The translations under genes and the position numbers were made by a program. Shown in pieces: positions 42,304 through 50,841 of a DNA stretch of 64,000 bases. Every line of letters starts with the position of its first letter. Positions within the stretch are counted from its first letter, which is position 1. The notes beneath the pieces were generated by a model, which was not told the origin of the DNA, ran no database searches, and saw nothing but the letters and a program-made list of their open reading frames with translations. Source of the stretch: Marinobacter xestospongiae (lineage in GTDB: Bacteria; Pseudomonadota; Gammaproteobacteria; Pseudomonadales; Oleiphilaceae); the NCBI RefSeq assembly GCF_023156385.1, contig NZ_JAKZAK010000027.1, positions 17,995 through 81,994 of the forward strand, written 5' to 3'.

Positions 42304-44193
42304 AGTGTAGCCGTGAAGCCCGCTTTCCAGCTCTGCCAGCAGCCGCTCCTGGCTCAGGGCGTCGAGGTCACTGCGGGCAAACTTGCGGCGGTAGGCCTGT
42401 AGCAGCTGCTCCGGCTCGAAGTTCACGTAGCGCAGGATCTTCGCCACGGTATCGCCGGCGATGGTCTCGCTGATGCGGTAGCTGCCGTCCTCGTCTCGCC
42501 GGACATCCACCGAGTGGGTATCGCCGAACAGGTTGTGCATGTCGCCGAGGATTTCCTGATAGGCACCGGTCATGAAGAAGCCCAGCAGCAGTGGCTCGCC
42601 GTCATCCTCTGGCAGAGGCAGGGTGGTTTCCAGGCCCTGGCCATCAACGTAGAGATCGATACGGCCGTCGGAATCGCAGGTGATGTCCTGAATCACCGCC
42701 CGCCGTGTCAGTGGCCGCTGCAGCCCCCGCAGCGGCAGGATCGGGAACACCTGGTCAATGCCCCACACATCCGGCAGTGACTGAAACAGCGAGAAATTGA
42801 CGAACAGTTTGTCGGCGAGCTTTTCATTGAGCTCGTCGATGATTTCCCGGTGGGCCCGGTTGCTGCCGTTCAGGCGCTGGCGCAACTGCTGGCAGCAGCG
42901 GCTGTAGGTACGTTCCGCGGCGGCACGATGGGCCAGCCCCAGCAGGCCGTGGGCAAACTGGGCGTGGACATCGCTCAGGGCATGCAGGATGTCATGGTAC
43001 AGCTCCACCGGCGAGCGCGGGCTGTGCTGTGCCTGCAGTTCCTCCAGCGCCTGCCACAGGTCCTGCAGTGGCTGTGGGGCCGGTTCCGGCGGGGCCACGG
43101 GGTCGGCGCTGTCGGCGCTTTCGCGATCGATCACGTTGGTGATCAGCACCGCATGGTGGGCGGTCAGGGCGCGGCCGGATTCGCTGATCAGGTCCGGGTG
43201 GGGAATGCCGGCGCGGTCACACTCGGCCTGCAGGGTGTGGATAACGTTGTAGGCGTACTCTTCCACGCTGTAGTTCATCGAGCAGCTGCTGCGGGTGCGG
43301 GTGCCCTCGTAATCCACCCCGAGGCCGCCACCGATATCGACGGTGGTAACGGGGGCTCCCAGCTGGCGCAATTCGCTGTAGAAGCGCGCGCACTCCCGCA
43401 ACCCGGTCTGGATATCGCGGATGTTGGCGATCTGGGAACCCAGGTGGAAGTGCAGCAGTTGCAGTGAATCCAGGGCATCCGCCTGCTCAAGGGTCTGGAT
43501 CAGAGCCAGCACCTGGCTGGCGGACAGGCCAAACTTGGATTTCTCGCCGCCGGTGTTCTGCCAGTTACCCTTGCCAATGGTGGCCAGGCGTGCGCGTACG
43601 CCGATCAGCGGCTTGACCTTGAGCTGGCGGGCCTCTTCCAGGATCAGCGCCAGCTCGGACTGCTTCTCCACCACGATGTAGACCCGGTGACCGAGGGCCT
43701 GGCCGATCAGTGCCAGGCGCACGTACTCCCGGTCCTTGTAGCCATTACACACGATCACCGAGCCGACCTGGCTGAGCGCCAGCACCGCCATCAGTTCGGG
43801 CTTGCTGCCGGCCTCCAGACCGATCTGCTGACGACTGGCGGCGGGTTCGGCACGGATCAGCTCCTCCACCACCCGGCGCTGCTGGTTGACCTTGATCGGG
43901 TAAACCGCCGTGTAGCCCCCCTGATAGCCCTGGTCTGCGGCCACCTGGTTGAAGGCGTTGCACAGCCGGTTGACCCGGTCGTGGAGGATGTCGGTGAATC
44001 GCACCAGCACCGGCAGCTGACTGCCCCGAGCAACCAGGTCGCTGGCCAGTGCTGGCAGGCTGATGGCAGCGCCGGTTTCACCCCGGTCGGGCTGAATACA
44101 GACTTCCCCGTTACCGTTGACGTCGATATAGCCGTCGCTCCAGTGGGGAATGTTGTAGGTGTGACGGGCATTGGTGGAGACAAGATCGGTCAT
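42289..44193 (-). CDS. speA: biosynthetic arginine decarboxylase SpeA
   Basis: A 634-residue PLP enzyme (fold III) that converts arginine to agmatine, the first step of the agmatine route to putrescine. The PLP lysine is in YPIKVNQQRRVVEELI; HLGSQIANIRDIQTGL, DIGGGLGVDYEGTR and the inter-subunit FSLFQSLPDVWGIDQVFPIL motif follow. Length matches the E. coli enzyme (658 aa). The ATG at 44193 gives the family N-terminus (NIPHWSDGYIDVNGNGEVCI). It is divergent from speE, so both polyamine genes share an upstream region. Confidence 0.97.
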   Translation of the reverse strand: MTDLVSTNARHTYNIPHWSDGYIDVNGNGEVCIQPDRGETGAAISLPALASDLVARGSQLPVLVRFTDILHDRVNRLCNAFNQVAADQGYQGGYTAVYPIKVNQQRRVVEELIRAEPAASRQQIGLEAGSKPELMAVLALSQVGSVIVCNGYKDREYVRLALIGQALGHRVYIVVEKQSELALILEEARQLKVKPLIGVRARLATIGKGNWQNTGGEKSKFGLSASQVLALIQTLEQADALDSLQLLHFHLGSQIANIRDIQTGLRECARFYSELRQLGAPVTTVDIGGGLGVDYEGTRTRSSCSMNYSVEEYAYNVIHTLQAECDRAGIPHPDLISESGRALTAHHAVLITNVIDRESADSADPVAPPEPAPQPLQDLWQALEELQAQHSPRSPVELYHDILHALSDVHAQFAHGLLGLAHRAAAERTYSRCCQQLRQRLNGSNRAHREIIDELNEKLADKLFVNFSLFQSLPDVWGIDQVFPILPLRGLQRPLTRRAVIQDITCDSDGRIDLYVDGQGLETTLPLPEDDGEPLLLGFFMTGAYQEILGDMHNLFGDTHSVDVRRDEDGSYRISETIAGDTVAKILRYVNFEPEQLLQAYRRKFARSDLDALSQERLLAELESGLHGYTYLED

Positions 44194-44462
44194 CGGGCGC
44201 AACCCTGTGCAATGTGTGCAACCTGCCTCTGGACGGGTGCCGGTGGACCCGGGCGTGAAGGCGGGATGGAAGTTCTCTCCCGGAGGTCGGGAATGGCGCC
44301 ATTGTAGGGCTTCACCCTGGCCTCGCAAAGAGGGTAGCGATGACGGAGTGGCAATAGGCGTGGCAATATTCGCGGCGACCGCTTCAGCTATGCTGAAAGG
44401 ACACCTACAATACCGCCAGTTCGGCCCCGTCGGGGCCTGTCATTGGCAAGGGGAGGTCCGTC

Positions 44463-45323
44463 ATGACAACACTGAATGAAGGCTGGTTCACCGAGGTATT
44501 CCAGAACGAGGGCACTGCGTTTTCCCTCAAAGTGCGGGAGAAGCTGCACGAGGAACAGAGTGAGTTCCAGAAGCTGGAAATCTACCAGACCGACACCTTC
44601 GGTAACCTGATGGTGCTCGACGGCTGCGTCATGCTCACCAGCCGCGACAACTTCCTCTACCACGAGATGATGACCCACCCGGCACTGTTTACCCACAAAG
44701 CGCCGAAGAAAGTGGTGATCATTGGCGGTGGGGACTGTGGCACCCTGAAGGAAGTGCTCAAGCATCCCGATGTGGAAGAGGCCTGGCAGGTGGAGATCGA
44801 TGAGCGGGTCACCAAGCTGTCCGAGCAATACTTCCCCGAACTGTGTGAGTCCAACGGCGACCCCCGGGCCAACTTCTTCTTTGGCGATGGGGTGCAGTGG
44901 ATGCGGGACATTGAGCCCAACAGCATCGACCTGATCATTATCGACAGCACCGATCCGGTCGGTCCAGCCGAGGGCCTGTTCGCGCTGGATTTCTACCGCG
45001 ACTGCATGCTGGCGCTGCGGGATGGCGGCATAGTGGTGCAGCAGAGCGAGTCGCCGCTGCTGCATGCCGATACCATCATCCGCGACATCCACAACGATAT
45101 GAAGAAAGCCGGTCTGAGCCATGTAGTGACGCTGCCATTCCCGCAACCGGTGTATCCCACCGGCTGGTGGAGCTGCACCATGGGCAGCAAGGATAACCCG
45201 TTGCGGTATTTCCGCGAGGCCGATGCTGCCGAGCGACCGTTTGTGACCCGCTACTACAATGAGGCCACGCATCATGGTGCCCTGGCGCAGCCACAGTTCA
45301 TGCGGGAGCTGCTGGAAGACTGA
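44463..45323 (+). CDS. speE: spermidine synthase SpeE
   Basis: A 286-residue aminopropyltransferase joining decarboxylated SAM to putrescine. It starts with EGWFTEVFQNEGTAFSLKVR, and has the SAM-binding motif KVVIIGGGDCGTLKEVLKHP, VEIDERVTKLSEQYFPE and the catalytic IIIDSTDPVGPAEGLF. Length matches E. coli SpeE. GGGGAGG precedes the ATG. speA lies divergently upstream; speB/aguAB and speD are not in the window. A bidirectional terminator follows. Confidence 0.96.
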   Translation: MTTLNEGWFTEVFQNEGTAFSLKVREKLHEEQSEFQKLEIYQTDTFGNLMVLDGCVMLTSRDNFLYHEMMTHPALFTHKAPKKVVIIGGGDCGTLKEVLKHPDVEEAWQVEIDERVTKLSEQYFPELCESNGDPRANFFFGDGVQWMRDIEPNSIDLIIIDSTDPVGPAEGLFALDFYRDCMLALRDGGIVVQQSESPLLHADTIIRDIHNDMKKAGLSHVVTLPFPQPVYPTGWWSCTMGSKDNPLRYFREADAAERPFVTRYYNEATHHGALAQPQFMRELLED

Positions 45324-45347
45324 GCCTTGTTGCCGTACCGATCATAA

Positions 45348-45377
45348 AAAAGGGCGCCGTTGTGATGGCGCCCTTTT
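45348..45377. terminator. bidirectional terminator between speE and amtB
   Basis: Perfect 11-bp stem (45348-45358 with 45367-45377), 8-nt loop, A-run on the left and T-run on the right, so it can end the convergent speE and amtB transcripts. Confidence 0.9.
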
Positions 45378-45414
45378 CTGTTTTGCGCAGCCGGCGGGGC
45401 CGGCTGCTATGGGA

Positions 45415-46683
45415 TTACTTGGTGCTGACGAACTCCGGATAGGCTTCCATGCCACACTCGGACAGATCCACACCTTCGTACTCATCCTCGTCGCTGACCC
45501 GCAGGCCGATGACGGCCTTGATGATGCCCCAGACAATCAGGCTGGCTACGAAGACCCAGGCAAAGATGGTGATGGCGCCGATGATCTGGCCGCTGAAGCT
45601 GGAACCGTCGTTGGTGAAAGGCACCAGCAGCAGACCCAACAGACCGCAGACACCGTGGACTGAGATGGCACCGACCGGATCGTCGATCCGCAGCTTGTCC
45701 ATGGTCACAATGCTCAGGACCACCAGTACACCGCCGAGGGCACCAAACAACGTGGCGGTCAGGGCGCTCGGAGTGGACGGCTCAGCGGTGATCACCACCA
45801 GACCGGCGAGGGCACCGTTGAGCAGCATGGTCAGATCCGCTTTACCAAACATCAGGCGGGCGGTGATCAGGGCGGCGATGGCACCACCGGCGGCCGCAGC
45901 GTTGGTATTGAGGAACACCATGGCAACCGAGTGGGCGCTGGCTACGTCACCGAGTTTCAGTACGGAGCCACCGTTGAAGCCGAACCAGCCCATCCACAGG
46001 ATGAAGGTACCCAGGGTCGCCAGTGGCAGGTTGGCACCCGGGAAGGCGCGGATTTCGCCGTTGGGGCCATACTTGCCTTTACGGGCACCCAGCAGGATAA
46101 CGCCCGCCAGGGCAGCGGCCGCACCGGCCATGTGTACGATGCCGGAACCGGCGAAGTCACTGAAGCCCAGGTCACCCAGGGAATACAGGCCAAACACTTC
46201 CGCGCCGCCCCAGGTCCAGGCGCCTTCCATCGGGTAGATGAAGCCGGTCATGACCACCGCGAACAGCAGGAAGGCCCACAATTTCATGCGCTCGGCAACC
46301 GCGCCGGAGACGATGGACATGGCGGTAGCCACAAACACCACCTGGAAGAAGAAGTCAGAGGCACCGGAGTAGATGGAGCCGCCCTCGAAGCCGCCTTCAC
46401 GACCGGCGAAATCCCCCAGCACGCCGTCGACGTCAACAGCGCCCATGCCGGAGAGGAAGACATTGCCGTCGTACATGATGGCGTAGCCGCACACCAGGTA
46501 CATGGTGCAGGCAATGGCAAACAGCGCGACGTTCTTGGTGAGAATTTCAGTGGTGTTCTTGGCACGCACCAGGCCGGATTCGAGCATCGCGAACCCTGCG
46601 GCCATCCACATAACTAATGCGCCGCAAACAAGAAAATAAAAGGTATCTATAGCGTACTGCAGGTGAAAGAGATTGTTTTCCAT
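45415..46683 (-). CDS. amtB: ammonium transporter AmtB
   Basis: A 422-residue Amt-family channel with 11-12 helices. It shows the family signature DFAGSGIVHMAGAAAALAGV (ammonium-conducting twin-histidine region) and a later VHGVCGLLGLLLVPF with the second pore histidine. No cleavable signal peptide is obvious, but the first segment (TFYFLVCGALVMWMAAGFAM) is hydrophobic. It follows glnK by 73 nt; GlnK blocks AmtB under nitrogen sufficiency. The pair is preceded by a sigma-54 promoter candidate. Confidence 0.96.
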   Translation of the reverse strand: MENNLFHLQYAIDTFYFLVCGALVMWMAAGFAMLESGLVRAKNTTEILTKNVALFAIACTMYLVCGYAIMYDGNVFLSGMGAVDVDGVLGDFAGREGGFEGGSIYSGASDFFFQVVFVATAMSIVSGAVAERMKLWAFLLFAVVMTGFIYPMEGAWTWGGAEVFGLYSLGDLGFSDFAGSGIVHMAGAAAALAGVILLGARKGKYGPNGEIRAFPGANLPLATLGTFILWMGWFGFNGGSVLKLGDVASAHSVAMVFLNTNAAAAGGAIAALITARLMFGKADLTMLLNGALAGLVVITAEPSTPSALTATLFGALGGVLVVLSIVTMDKLRIDDPVGAISVHGVCGLLGLLLVPFTNDGSSFSGQIIGAITIFAWVFVASLIVWGIIKAVIGLRVSDEDEYEGVDLSECGMEAYPEFVSTK

Positions 46684-46756
46684 GTGAAGCCCTCCGCACG
46701 AGGCTTTTCAGGTAACTGGATGTTTTTGCGCTGGCTTGAAAATTCCGGTGGCGGTT

Positions 46757-47095
46757 TTAGACCGCTTCTTCTCCGGTCTCGCCGGTCCGGATTCGAATCG
46801 CCTGTTCGAGTTCGGTCACGAAGATCTTGCCGTCGCCGATCTTGCCGGTGTTGGCCGCCTTGGTGATGGACTCGATAACCTGATCGAGCAGGTTGTCGCC
46901 GATGGCGACCTCCACTTTGACTTTGGGCAGGAAATCCACCACGTATTCAGCGCCACGGTACAGCTCGGTGTGGCCTTTCTGCCGGCCGAAGCCCTTAACT
47001 TCGGTGACGGTGACACCTTGAACGCCAATCTCGGACAGTGCCTCGCGGACATCATCCAGCTTGAAAGGCTTGATGATTGCAGTCACAAGTTTCAT
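46757..47095 (-). CDS. glnK: nitrogen regulatory PII protein GlnK
   Basis: A 112-residue PII protein of exact family length. The T-loop carries the uridylylated tyrosine Y51 (GHTELYRGAEYVVDFLPKVK), and the ATP/2-oxoglutarate site motifs GFGRQKG and TGKIGDGKIFV are intact. The link to amtB on the same strand marks it as GlnK rather than GlnB. It senses nitrogen and energy status and controls AmtB. AAGGAGA precedes the ATG. Confidence 0.96.
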   Translation of the reverse strand: MKLVTAIIKPFKLDDVREALSEIGVQGVTVTEVKGFGRQKGHTELYRGAEYVVDFLPKVKVEVAIGDNLLDQVIESITKAANTGKIGDGKIFVTELEQAIRIRTGETGEEAV

Positions 47096-47169
47096 TGCTT
47101 TCTCCTTGTTGAAGCCGTATCAACAATCGGGGGCCGGGCCCGCCGTTGCAGTCGGGATGCTGCTACCTC

Positions 47170-47184
47170 GCACACCAATTGTGC
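47170..47184. promoter_or_regulatory. NtrC-like site downstream of the glnK start point
   Basis: GCACACCAATTGTGC has perfect GCAC-N7-GTGC half sites as in the NtrC consensus. It lies within the expected glnK leader, an unusual position that could modulate rather than activate transcription. Confidence 0.5.
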
Positions 47185-47203
47185 GGATTGCGTACCAGGT
47201 CAG

Positions 47204-47221
47204 TAGCATCGGATGTGCCAA
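47204..47221 (-). promoter_or_regulatory. sigma-54 promoter of glnK-amtB
   Basis: On the minus strand TTGGCACATCCGATGCTA has the full -24 box and GG-N10-GC spacing. Transcription would start near 47195, about 100 nt before glnK. This fits the usual NtrC/RpoN control of this operon. Confidence 0.8.
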
Positions 47222-47262
47222 CGCAAAAAATCTCTTTCTATACAAAAAGTTGGAAAAACCCT

Positions 47263-47277
47263 GTGCCAAAATGGGAC
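47263..47277. promoter_or_regulatory. NtrC-like enhancer site
   Basis: GTGCCAAAATGGGAC matches the consensus GCACCAAAATGGTGC at 11 of 15 positions with an intact CCAAAATGG core. It lies about 75 bp upstream of the predicted glnK start, a usual enhancer position. Confidence 0.55.
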
Positions 47278-47315
47278 GTCAGGGCGCTCCATTATAGCGC
47301 ACCGGTTTTGGTCGT

Positions 47316-47330
47316 GAACCATACTGGTGC
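47316..47330. promoter_or_regulatory. NtrC-like enhancer site
   Basis: GAACCATACTGGTGC matches GCACCAAAATGGTGC at 12 of 15 positions. It lies about 128 bp upstream of the predicted glnK start, about five helical turns from the neighbouring site. Confidence 0.5.
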
Positions 47331-47513
47331 GAGCCTGCCAGAGGCGATCACAGAGCGTGTCGCTGACCCTCTGGGCGCGGGCTGGCCCAGTATGGCAGGC
47401 GCGGGGGTATGATACACTCCCTCTTCGGTAGCAGGGGCGATCCCGTGCCACACTCTGGCAGAGCAATCTGGCAGAGCCATGCCCGCCGCACACAGCAAAC
47501 AATGAGGTGACTC

Positions 47514-47783
47514 GTGAAAGGTCCGCAGGATTTTCTGTCCCAGATCCAGGGTCAGTTTGGCCAGTTCGTCCCCGACATGGCGCGCGCCGCCCGGGAAGAC
47601 TTTGAAGTGCACGCCCGCGCCACGGTGATGTCCGTGCTGTCCCGTCTGGAACTGGTGACCCGGGAAGAGTTCGATGCCCAGCAGGCGGTACTGATGCGTA
47701 CCCGCGAAAAGCTGGAAGCCCTGGAACAGCGGGTGGCCGAACTTGAACAACGCCAGGCCGAACCTGGTACTGCCGCCGACTAG
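47514..47783 (+). CDS. ubiK: ubiquinone biosynthesis accessory factor UbiK (YqiC)
   Basis: An 89-residue protein with the YqiC/UbiK layout: an N-terminal amphipathic part (DFLSQIQGQFGQFVPDMARA) and a C-terminal coiled coil (about 50-83, LVTREEFDAQQAVLMRTREK, LEALEQRVAELEQRQ). It works with UbiJ in aerobic ubiquinone assembly. The start is GTG at 47514 with GAGGTG upstream. Its position upstream of the comM/yifB gene is conserved in pseudomonads. Confidence 0.92.
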   Translation: MKGPQDFLSQIQGQFGQFVPDMARAAREDFEVHARATVMSVLSRLELVTREEFDAQQAVLMRTREKLEALEQRVAELEQRQAEPGTAAD

Positions 47784-47872
47784 TGCTCTCCGCCTGATTC
47801 CGGCCCCGGAGTCGATGCGCCAGGAAGGCGCACACCGGGGTTTTTCGCTCTTATCAACCAGGGAAGGTTGTC

Positions 47873-49378
47873 ATGCTTGCCACTGTTCATACCCGGGCCT
47901 GCCTGGGTGTCACCGCGCCGTCGGTCACGGTTGAAGTTCATCTCTCCAACGGTCTCCCGGCCCTGTCCATCGTCGGTTTACCTGAAACCGGTGTGAAGGA
48001 GAGCAAGGACCGCGTTCGCAGCGCCCTGCTCAATGCCGGCTTCGAGTTTCCTGCCAAACGCATCACCATCAATCTGGCGCCCGCCGACCTGCCGAAGGAA
48101 GGTGGCCGTTTTGACCTGCCCATCGCACTGGGCATCCTGGCGGCCTCCGGTCAGTTGCCGGCTGCCGCCCTGGCGGAGGTGGAATGCCTGGGGGAGCTGT
48201 CGCTGGACGGCGCGCTCCGCGGTGTTACCGGCATCCTGCCGGCGGTGATGGCGGTACGGCAGGCCGGACGGGCGCTGCTGATTCCCCGGGCCAATGCCGA
48301 AGAGGCCTCCCTGGCCGGTGCCGAGGGAGTGGTGGCGGGTGATCATCTGCTGGCGGTGTGTGAGCATCTGGTCGGCAGTGGCCCGTTGCCCGACATCGTC
48401 CCCATGGCGGAGGACACCACGCCGCCGGATCAGCCCGATCTGGCCGATGTCCAGGGCCAACAGGTGCCGCGGCGGGCGTTGGAGATCGCCGCCGCTGGCG
48501 GCCACAACTTGCTGCTTTTCGGGCCGCCGGGGACCGGCAAGAGCATGCTTGCCAGTCGCCTGCCCGGCCTGCTGCCGGCACTGGACGACAAGGCCGCGCT
48601 GGAGGTGGCCAGCATTCACTCCATTGCCGGCCTGCCGATCCGCGCCGGGCACTGGCGCCAGCCGCCGTACCGCTCGCCGCACCACACCGCCTCGTCGGCG
48701 GCGCTGGTGGGCGGCGGCAGCCGACCCCGGCCGGGAGAAATCTCCCTGGCCCACCAGGGCATCCTGTTTCTCGACGAGCTGCCGGAGTTTGATCGCAAGG
48801 TGCTGGAAGTGCTGCGGGAACCGATGGAGTCCGGCAGCATCGTGATCTCCCGCGCCAGCCGTCAGGTGGCATTTCCGGCGGCGTTCCAGGTGGTGGCGGC
48901 GATGAATCCATGCCCCTGTGGCTATCGTGGCCATCCCGCCATTGAGTGCCAGTGCACGCCCCAGCAGGTTCAGCGCTACCAGAGCCGGCTGTCCGGTCCG
49001 CTGCTCGACCGTTTCGACCTCCACGTTGAGGTGCCGGTACAACCCGGAGAGGTGCTGTTGCGACGCCAGGGCGGGGGCGAGAGCAGTGCGGCCGTTCGCC
49101 AGCGGGTGATCGCTGCGCGCCAGCGGCAGGCCGACCGGGGAGTGATCAACGCTCGCCTGGCGGGCGCGCAGTTGCAGACCTGGTGCGCACTCGACGCTGG
49201 CAGTGAGCGGTTGCTGACCCAGGCGATTGAACGGTTGGGGCTGTCGGCGCGGGCGCTGCACCGTATCCTGCGGGTGGCCCGTACCATTGCCGACCTGGCC
49301 GGCGAAGGGCAACTGGTCCAGGGCCACCTGGTGGAAGCGTTGGGGTATCGCAAGCTCGATCGCAAGCCAGCGGGTTAG
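47873..49378 (+). CDS. comM: YifB/ComM-family Mg-chelatase-like AAA+ ATPase
   Basis: A 501-residue protein with an N-terminal Lon-like ChlI domain (VHTRACLGVTAPSVTVEVHL, SIVGLPETGVKESKDRVRSA), Walker A FGPPGTGKSML, PPYRSPHHTASSAALVGGGS, Walker B LFLDELPEF and a C-terminal Mg-chelatase domain with the zinc-like cysteines in AMNPCPCGYRGHPAIECQCT. ComM is a hexameric branch-migration helicase that promotes integration of DNA during natural transformation. The length matches the family. Start is ATG at 47873. pilT/pilU for DNA-uptake pili lie about 11 kb away. Confidence 0.95.
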   Translation: MLATVHTRACLGVTAPSVTVEVHLSNGLPALSIVGLPETGVKESKDRVRSALLNAGFEFPAKRITINLAPADLPKEGGRFDLPIALGILAASGQLPAAALAEVECLGELSLDGALRGVTGILPAVMAVRQAGRALLIPRANAEEASLAGAEGVVAGDHLLAVCEHLVGSGPLPDIVPMAEDTTPPDQPDLADVQGQQVPRRALEIAAAGGHNLLLFGPPGTGKSMLASRLPGLLPALDDKAALEVASIHSIAGLPIRAGHWRQPPYRSPHHTASSAALVGGGSRPRPGEISLAHQGILFLDELPEFDRKVLEVLREPMESGSIVISRASRQVAFPAAFQVVAAMNPCPCGYRGHPAIECQCTPQQVQRYQSRLSGPLLDRFDLHVEVPVQPGEVLLRRQGGGESSAAVRQRVIAARQRQADRGVINARLAGAQLQTWCALDAGSERLLTQAIERLGLSARALHRILRVARTIADLAGEGQLVQGHLVEALGYRKLDRKPAG

Positions 49379-49513
49379 TGTTCCGTGCGGTTCATTCGCT
49401 GACTTATTGCGCCGCAGTCCGGTATGAGCCGGTGCCGCTGGTTCTGGTAAACTGTCGGGTTATTGATGACGTAATCTTTCCCACACTGACAACCAGCGGG
49501 TTGAGGACAGCCG

Positions 49514-50278
49514 ATGACAGATCGCGACAACCAAACGGACCAACCTTCGGTCACATCCCCGGCCACATCTCCGGTTACATCTCCGGTTACATCTCCGGTT
49601 ACTACGCGGCGGGGTATTCGCAGCTTTGTGTTGCGTCAGGGCCGGATGACGGTGGGCCAGAAGAACGCCTTTGACCGCTGCTGGCCAAAGTTCGGCCTGA
49701 CCCGGGAGCAGGGCATGATTGACCCCCGTGAGGTCTTTGGCCGCGAGGCCCCGCTGAACCTGGAAATCGGTTTCGGCATGGGCAAATCCCTGGCGACCAT
49801 GGCCGCGGCGGCGCCGGAACAGGACTTTATTGGCGTGGAAGTGCACCTGCCCGGGGTCGGGGCGCTGCTCAAGGAGGTTGAGGATCATGGCCTGGAAAAC
49901 CTGCGGGTCTACAACATCGACGCCAACGACGTGATTGACCTGTGTCTGCCGGAAGCCAGCCTGGACCGGGTGATGGTGTTCTTCCCTGATCCGTGGCACA
50001 AGAAACGCCACCACAAACGCCGGTTGGTGCAGGCGGAGTTCGTCCAGCGACTGCGCCACAAGCTGCGGGTTGGCGGCATTCTGCACCTGGCGACGGACTG
50101 GGAGAACTACGCCGAGCACATGATGGAAGTGATGCAGGCGTCGGAAGGCTTTGCCAATACCGTAGAGGAAGGCGGCTTCTCACCGCGTCCGGACGATCGC
50201 CCGATCACCAAGTTCGAGCAGCGCGGTGAGCGTCTGGGTCACGGTGTCTGGGATCTGCTGTTCCGTCGCACCAATTGA
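49514..50278 (+). CDS. trmB: tRNA (guanine-N7)-methyltransferase TrmB
   Basis: A 254-residue SAM-dependent methyltransferase making m7G46 in tRNAs. It has the SAM motif NLEIGFGMGKSLATMAAA, VEVHLPGVGALLKEVEDHGL and the family signature VMVFFPDPWHKKRHHKRRLV. The N-terminal 30 residues are a low-complexity TSPA/TSPV repeat encoded by 12-bp tandem units, not part of the catalytic fold. AGGAC precedes the ATG at 49514. Confidence 0.96.
   Translation: MTDRDNQTDQPSVTSPATSPVTSPVTSPVTTRRGIRSFVLRQGRMTVGQKNAFDRCWPKFGLTREQGMIDPREVFGREAPLNLEIGFGMGKSLATMAAAAPEQDFIGVEVHLPGVGALLKEVEDHGLENLRVYNIDANDVIDLCLPEASLDRVMVFFPDPWHKKRHHKRRLVQAEFVQRLRHKLRVGGILHLATDWENYAEHMMEVMQASEGFANTVEEGGFSPRPDDRPITKFEQRGERLGHGVWDLLFRRTN
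49549..49596. repeat. four 12-bp tandem repeats within trmB
   Basis: Units GGTCACATCCCC, GGCCACATCTCC, GGTTACATCTCC and GGTTACATCTCC at 49549-49596. The last two are identical. They encode TSP(A/V) repeats in frame in the disordered TrmB N-terminus, so copy-number change would lengthen the tail without a frameshift. Confidence 0.95.
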
Positions 50279-50304
50279 TATGCGGGTGAGGTGCGGGGCG
50301 CCGG

Positions 50305-50841
50305 CTATCTGGACGTTTCCAGTGGATGCCGGCGCTCGGCCCTAATCACCAGCAGGCCGGCACCGCCCAGCAGCAGGGCGGTGAACTTGATCATCGCGCA
50401 GAGCGCGGCCGCCAGGCTGACGCTGTCCGATGGTGCTGACAGGTTGTTGAGCAGCAGGACGTTTTCCACCACATCACAGACGCCCGCGCCGACAAACAGG
50501 GCCCGTACCGAATGGCCCACCTTGCGTTCGCGAATACCGGGACGGTCTTGCAGCAGGTAACCGGTCAGGGCCAGCAGACTCAACACGTAGATCGCGATGA
50601 ACAGGAAATCGAGCCACAGTGAGACCTGAGCCCACAACATTCCCTGTTCACCCCAGCTGGTGAGGATGGCGAGAGTTCGCTCGGCGTTGGAGGCCAGCTC
50701 CAGATCAACAATGCCCTTGCTGGCCACCGGTGAAACCAGTAGCTGATTGATGGCCAGCAACGTCAGAAACAGGCCCAGGGTGGCCATCAAGCCAAGTTTC
50801 AGAGACCTTGGCAGTGGCGGCAGGGTGGCTTCGTGCTTCAA
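50305..50841 (-). CDS. hypothetical four-helix membrane protein, 178 aa
   Basis: Unrecognised inner-membrane protein with about four hydrophobic segments: 15-37 (LKLGLMATLGLFLTLLAINQ), 72-93 (VSLWLDFLFIAIYVLSLLAL), 113-130 (ALFVGAGVCDVVENVLLL) and 143-165 (ALCAMIKFTALLLGGAGLLV). The DVVEN in the third segment is a polar cluster inside the membrane. It overlaps the hemW stop by 4 nt (ATGA) and is the last gene of that operon. In Pseudomonas another small membrane gene occupies this place. Function unknown. Confidence 0.75.
   Translation of the reverse strand: MKHEATLPPLPRSLKLGLMATLGLFLTLLAINQLLVSPVASKGIVDLELASNAERTLAILTSWGEQGMLWAQVSLWLDFLFIAIYVLSLLALTGYLLQDRPGIRERKVGHSVRALFVGAGVCDVVENVLLLNNLSAPSDSVSLAAALCAMIKFTALLLGGAGLLVIRAERRHPLETSR

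Larger units (their letters stand above)
47096..47513. other. non-coding divergent region between glnK and ubiK
   Basis: A 418-nt region holding the sigma-54 promoter and NtrC-like sites for glnK-amtB on the minus strand. For ubiK on the plus strand a possible -10 (TATGAT near 47407) lacks a good -35. The section around 47221-47260 is AT-rich. No gene is apparent. Confidence 0.7.

Noticed and set aside
47978..49327. 449-codon open frame antisense to the comM gene
   Set aside because: Shadow of the real gene; no domain pattern, low-complexity composition typical of antisense frames in high-GC DNA.
49549..49596. Possible CRISPR-like repeat array
   Set aside because: Units are directly adjacent without spacers, only 12 bp long and in frame within trmB.
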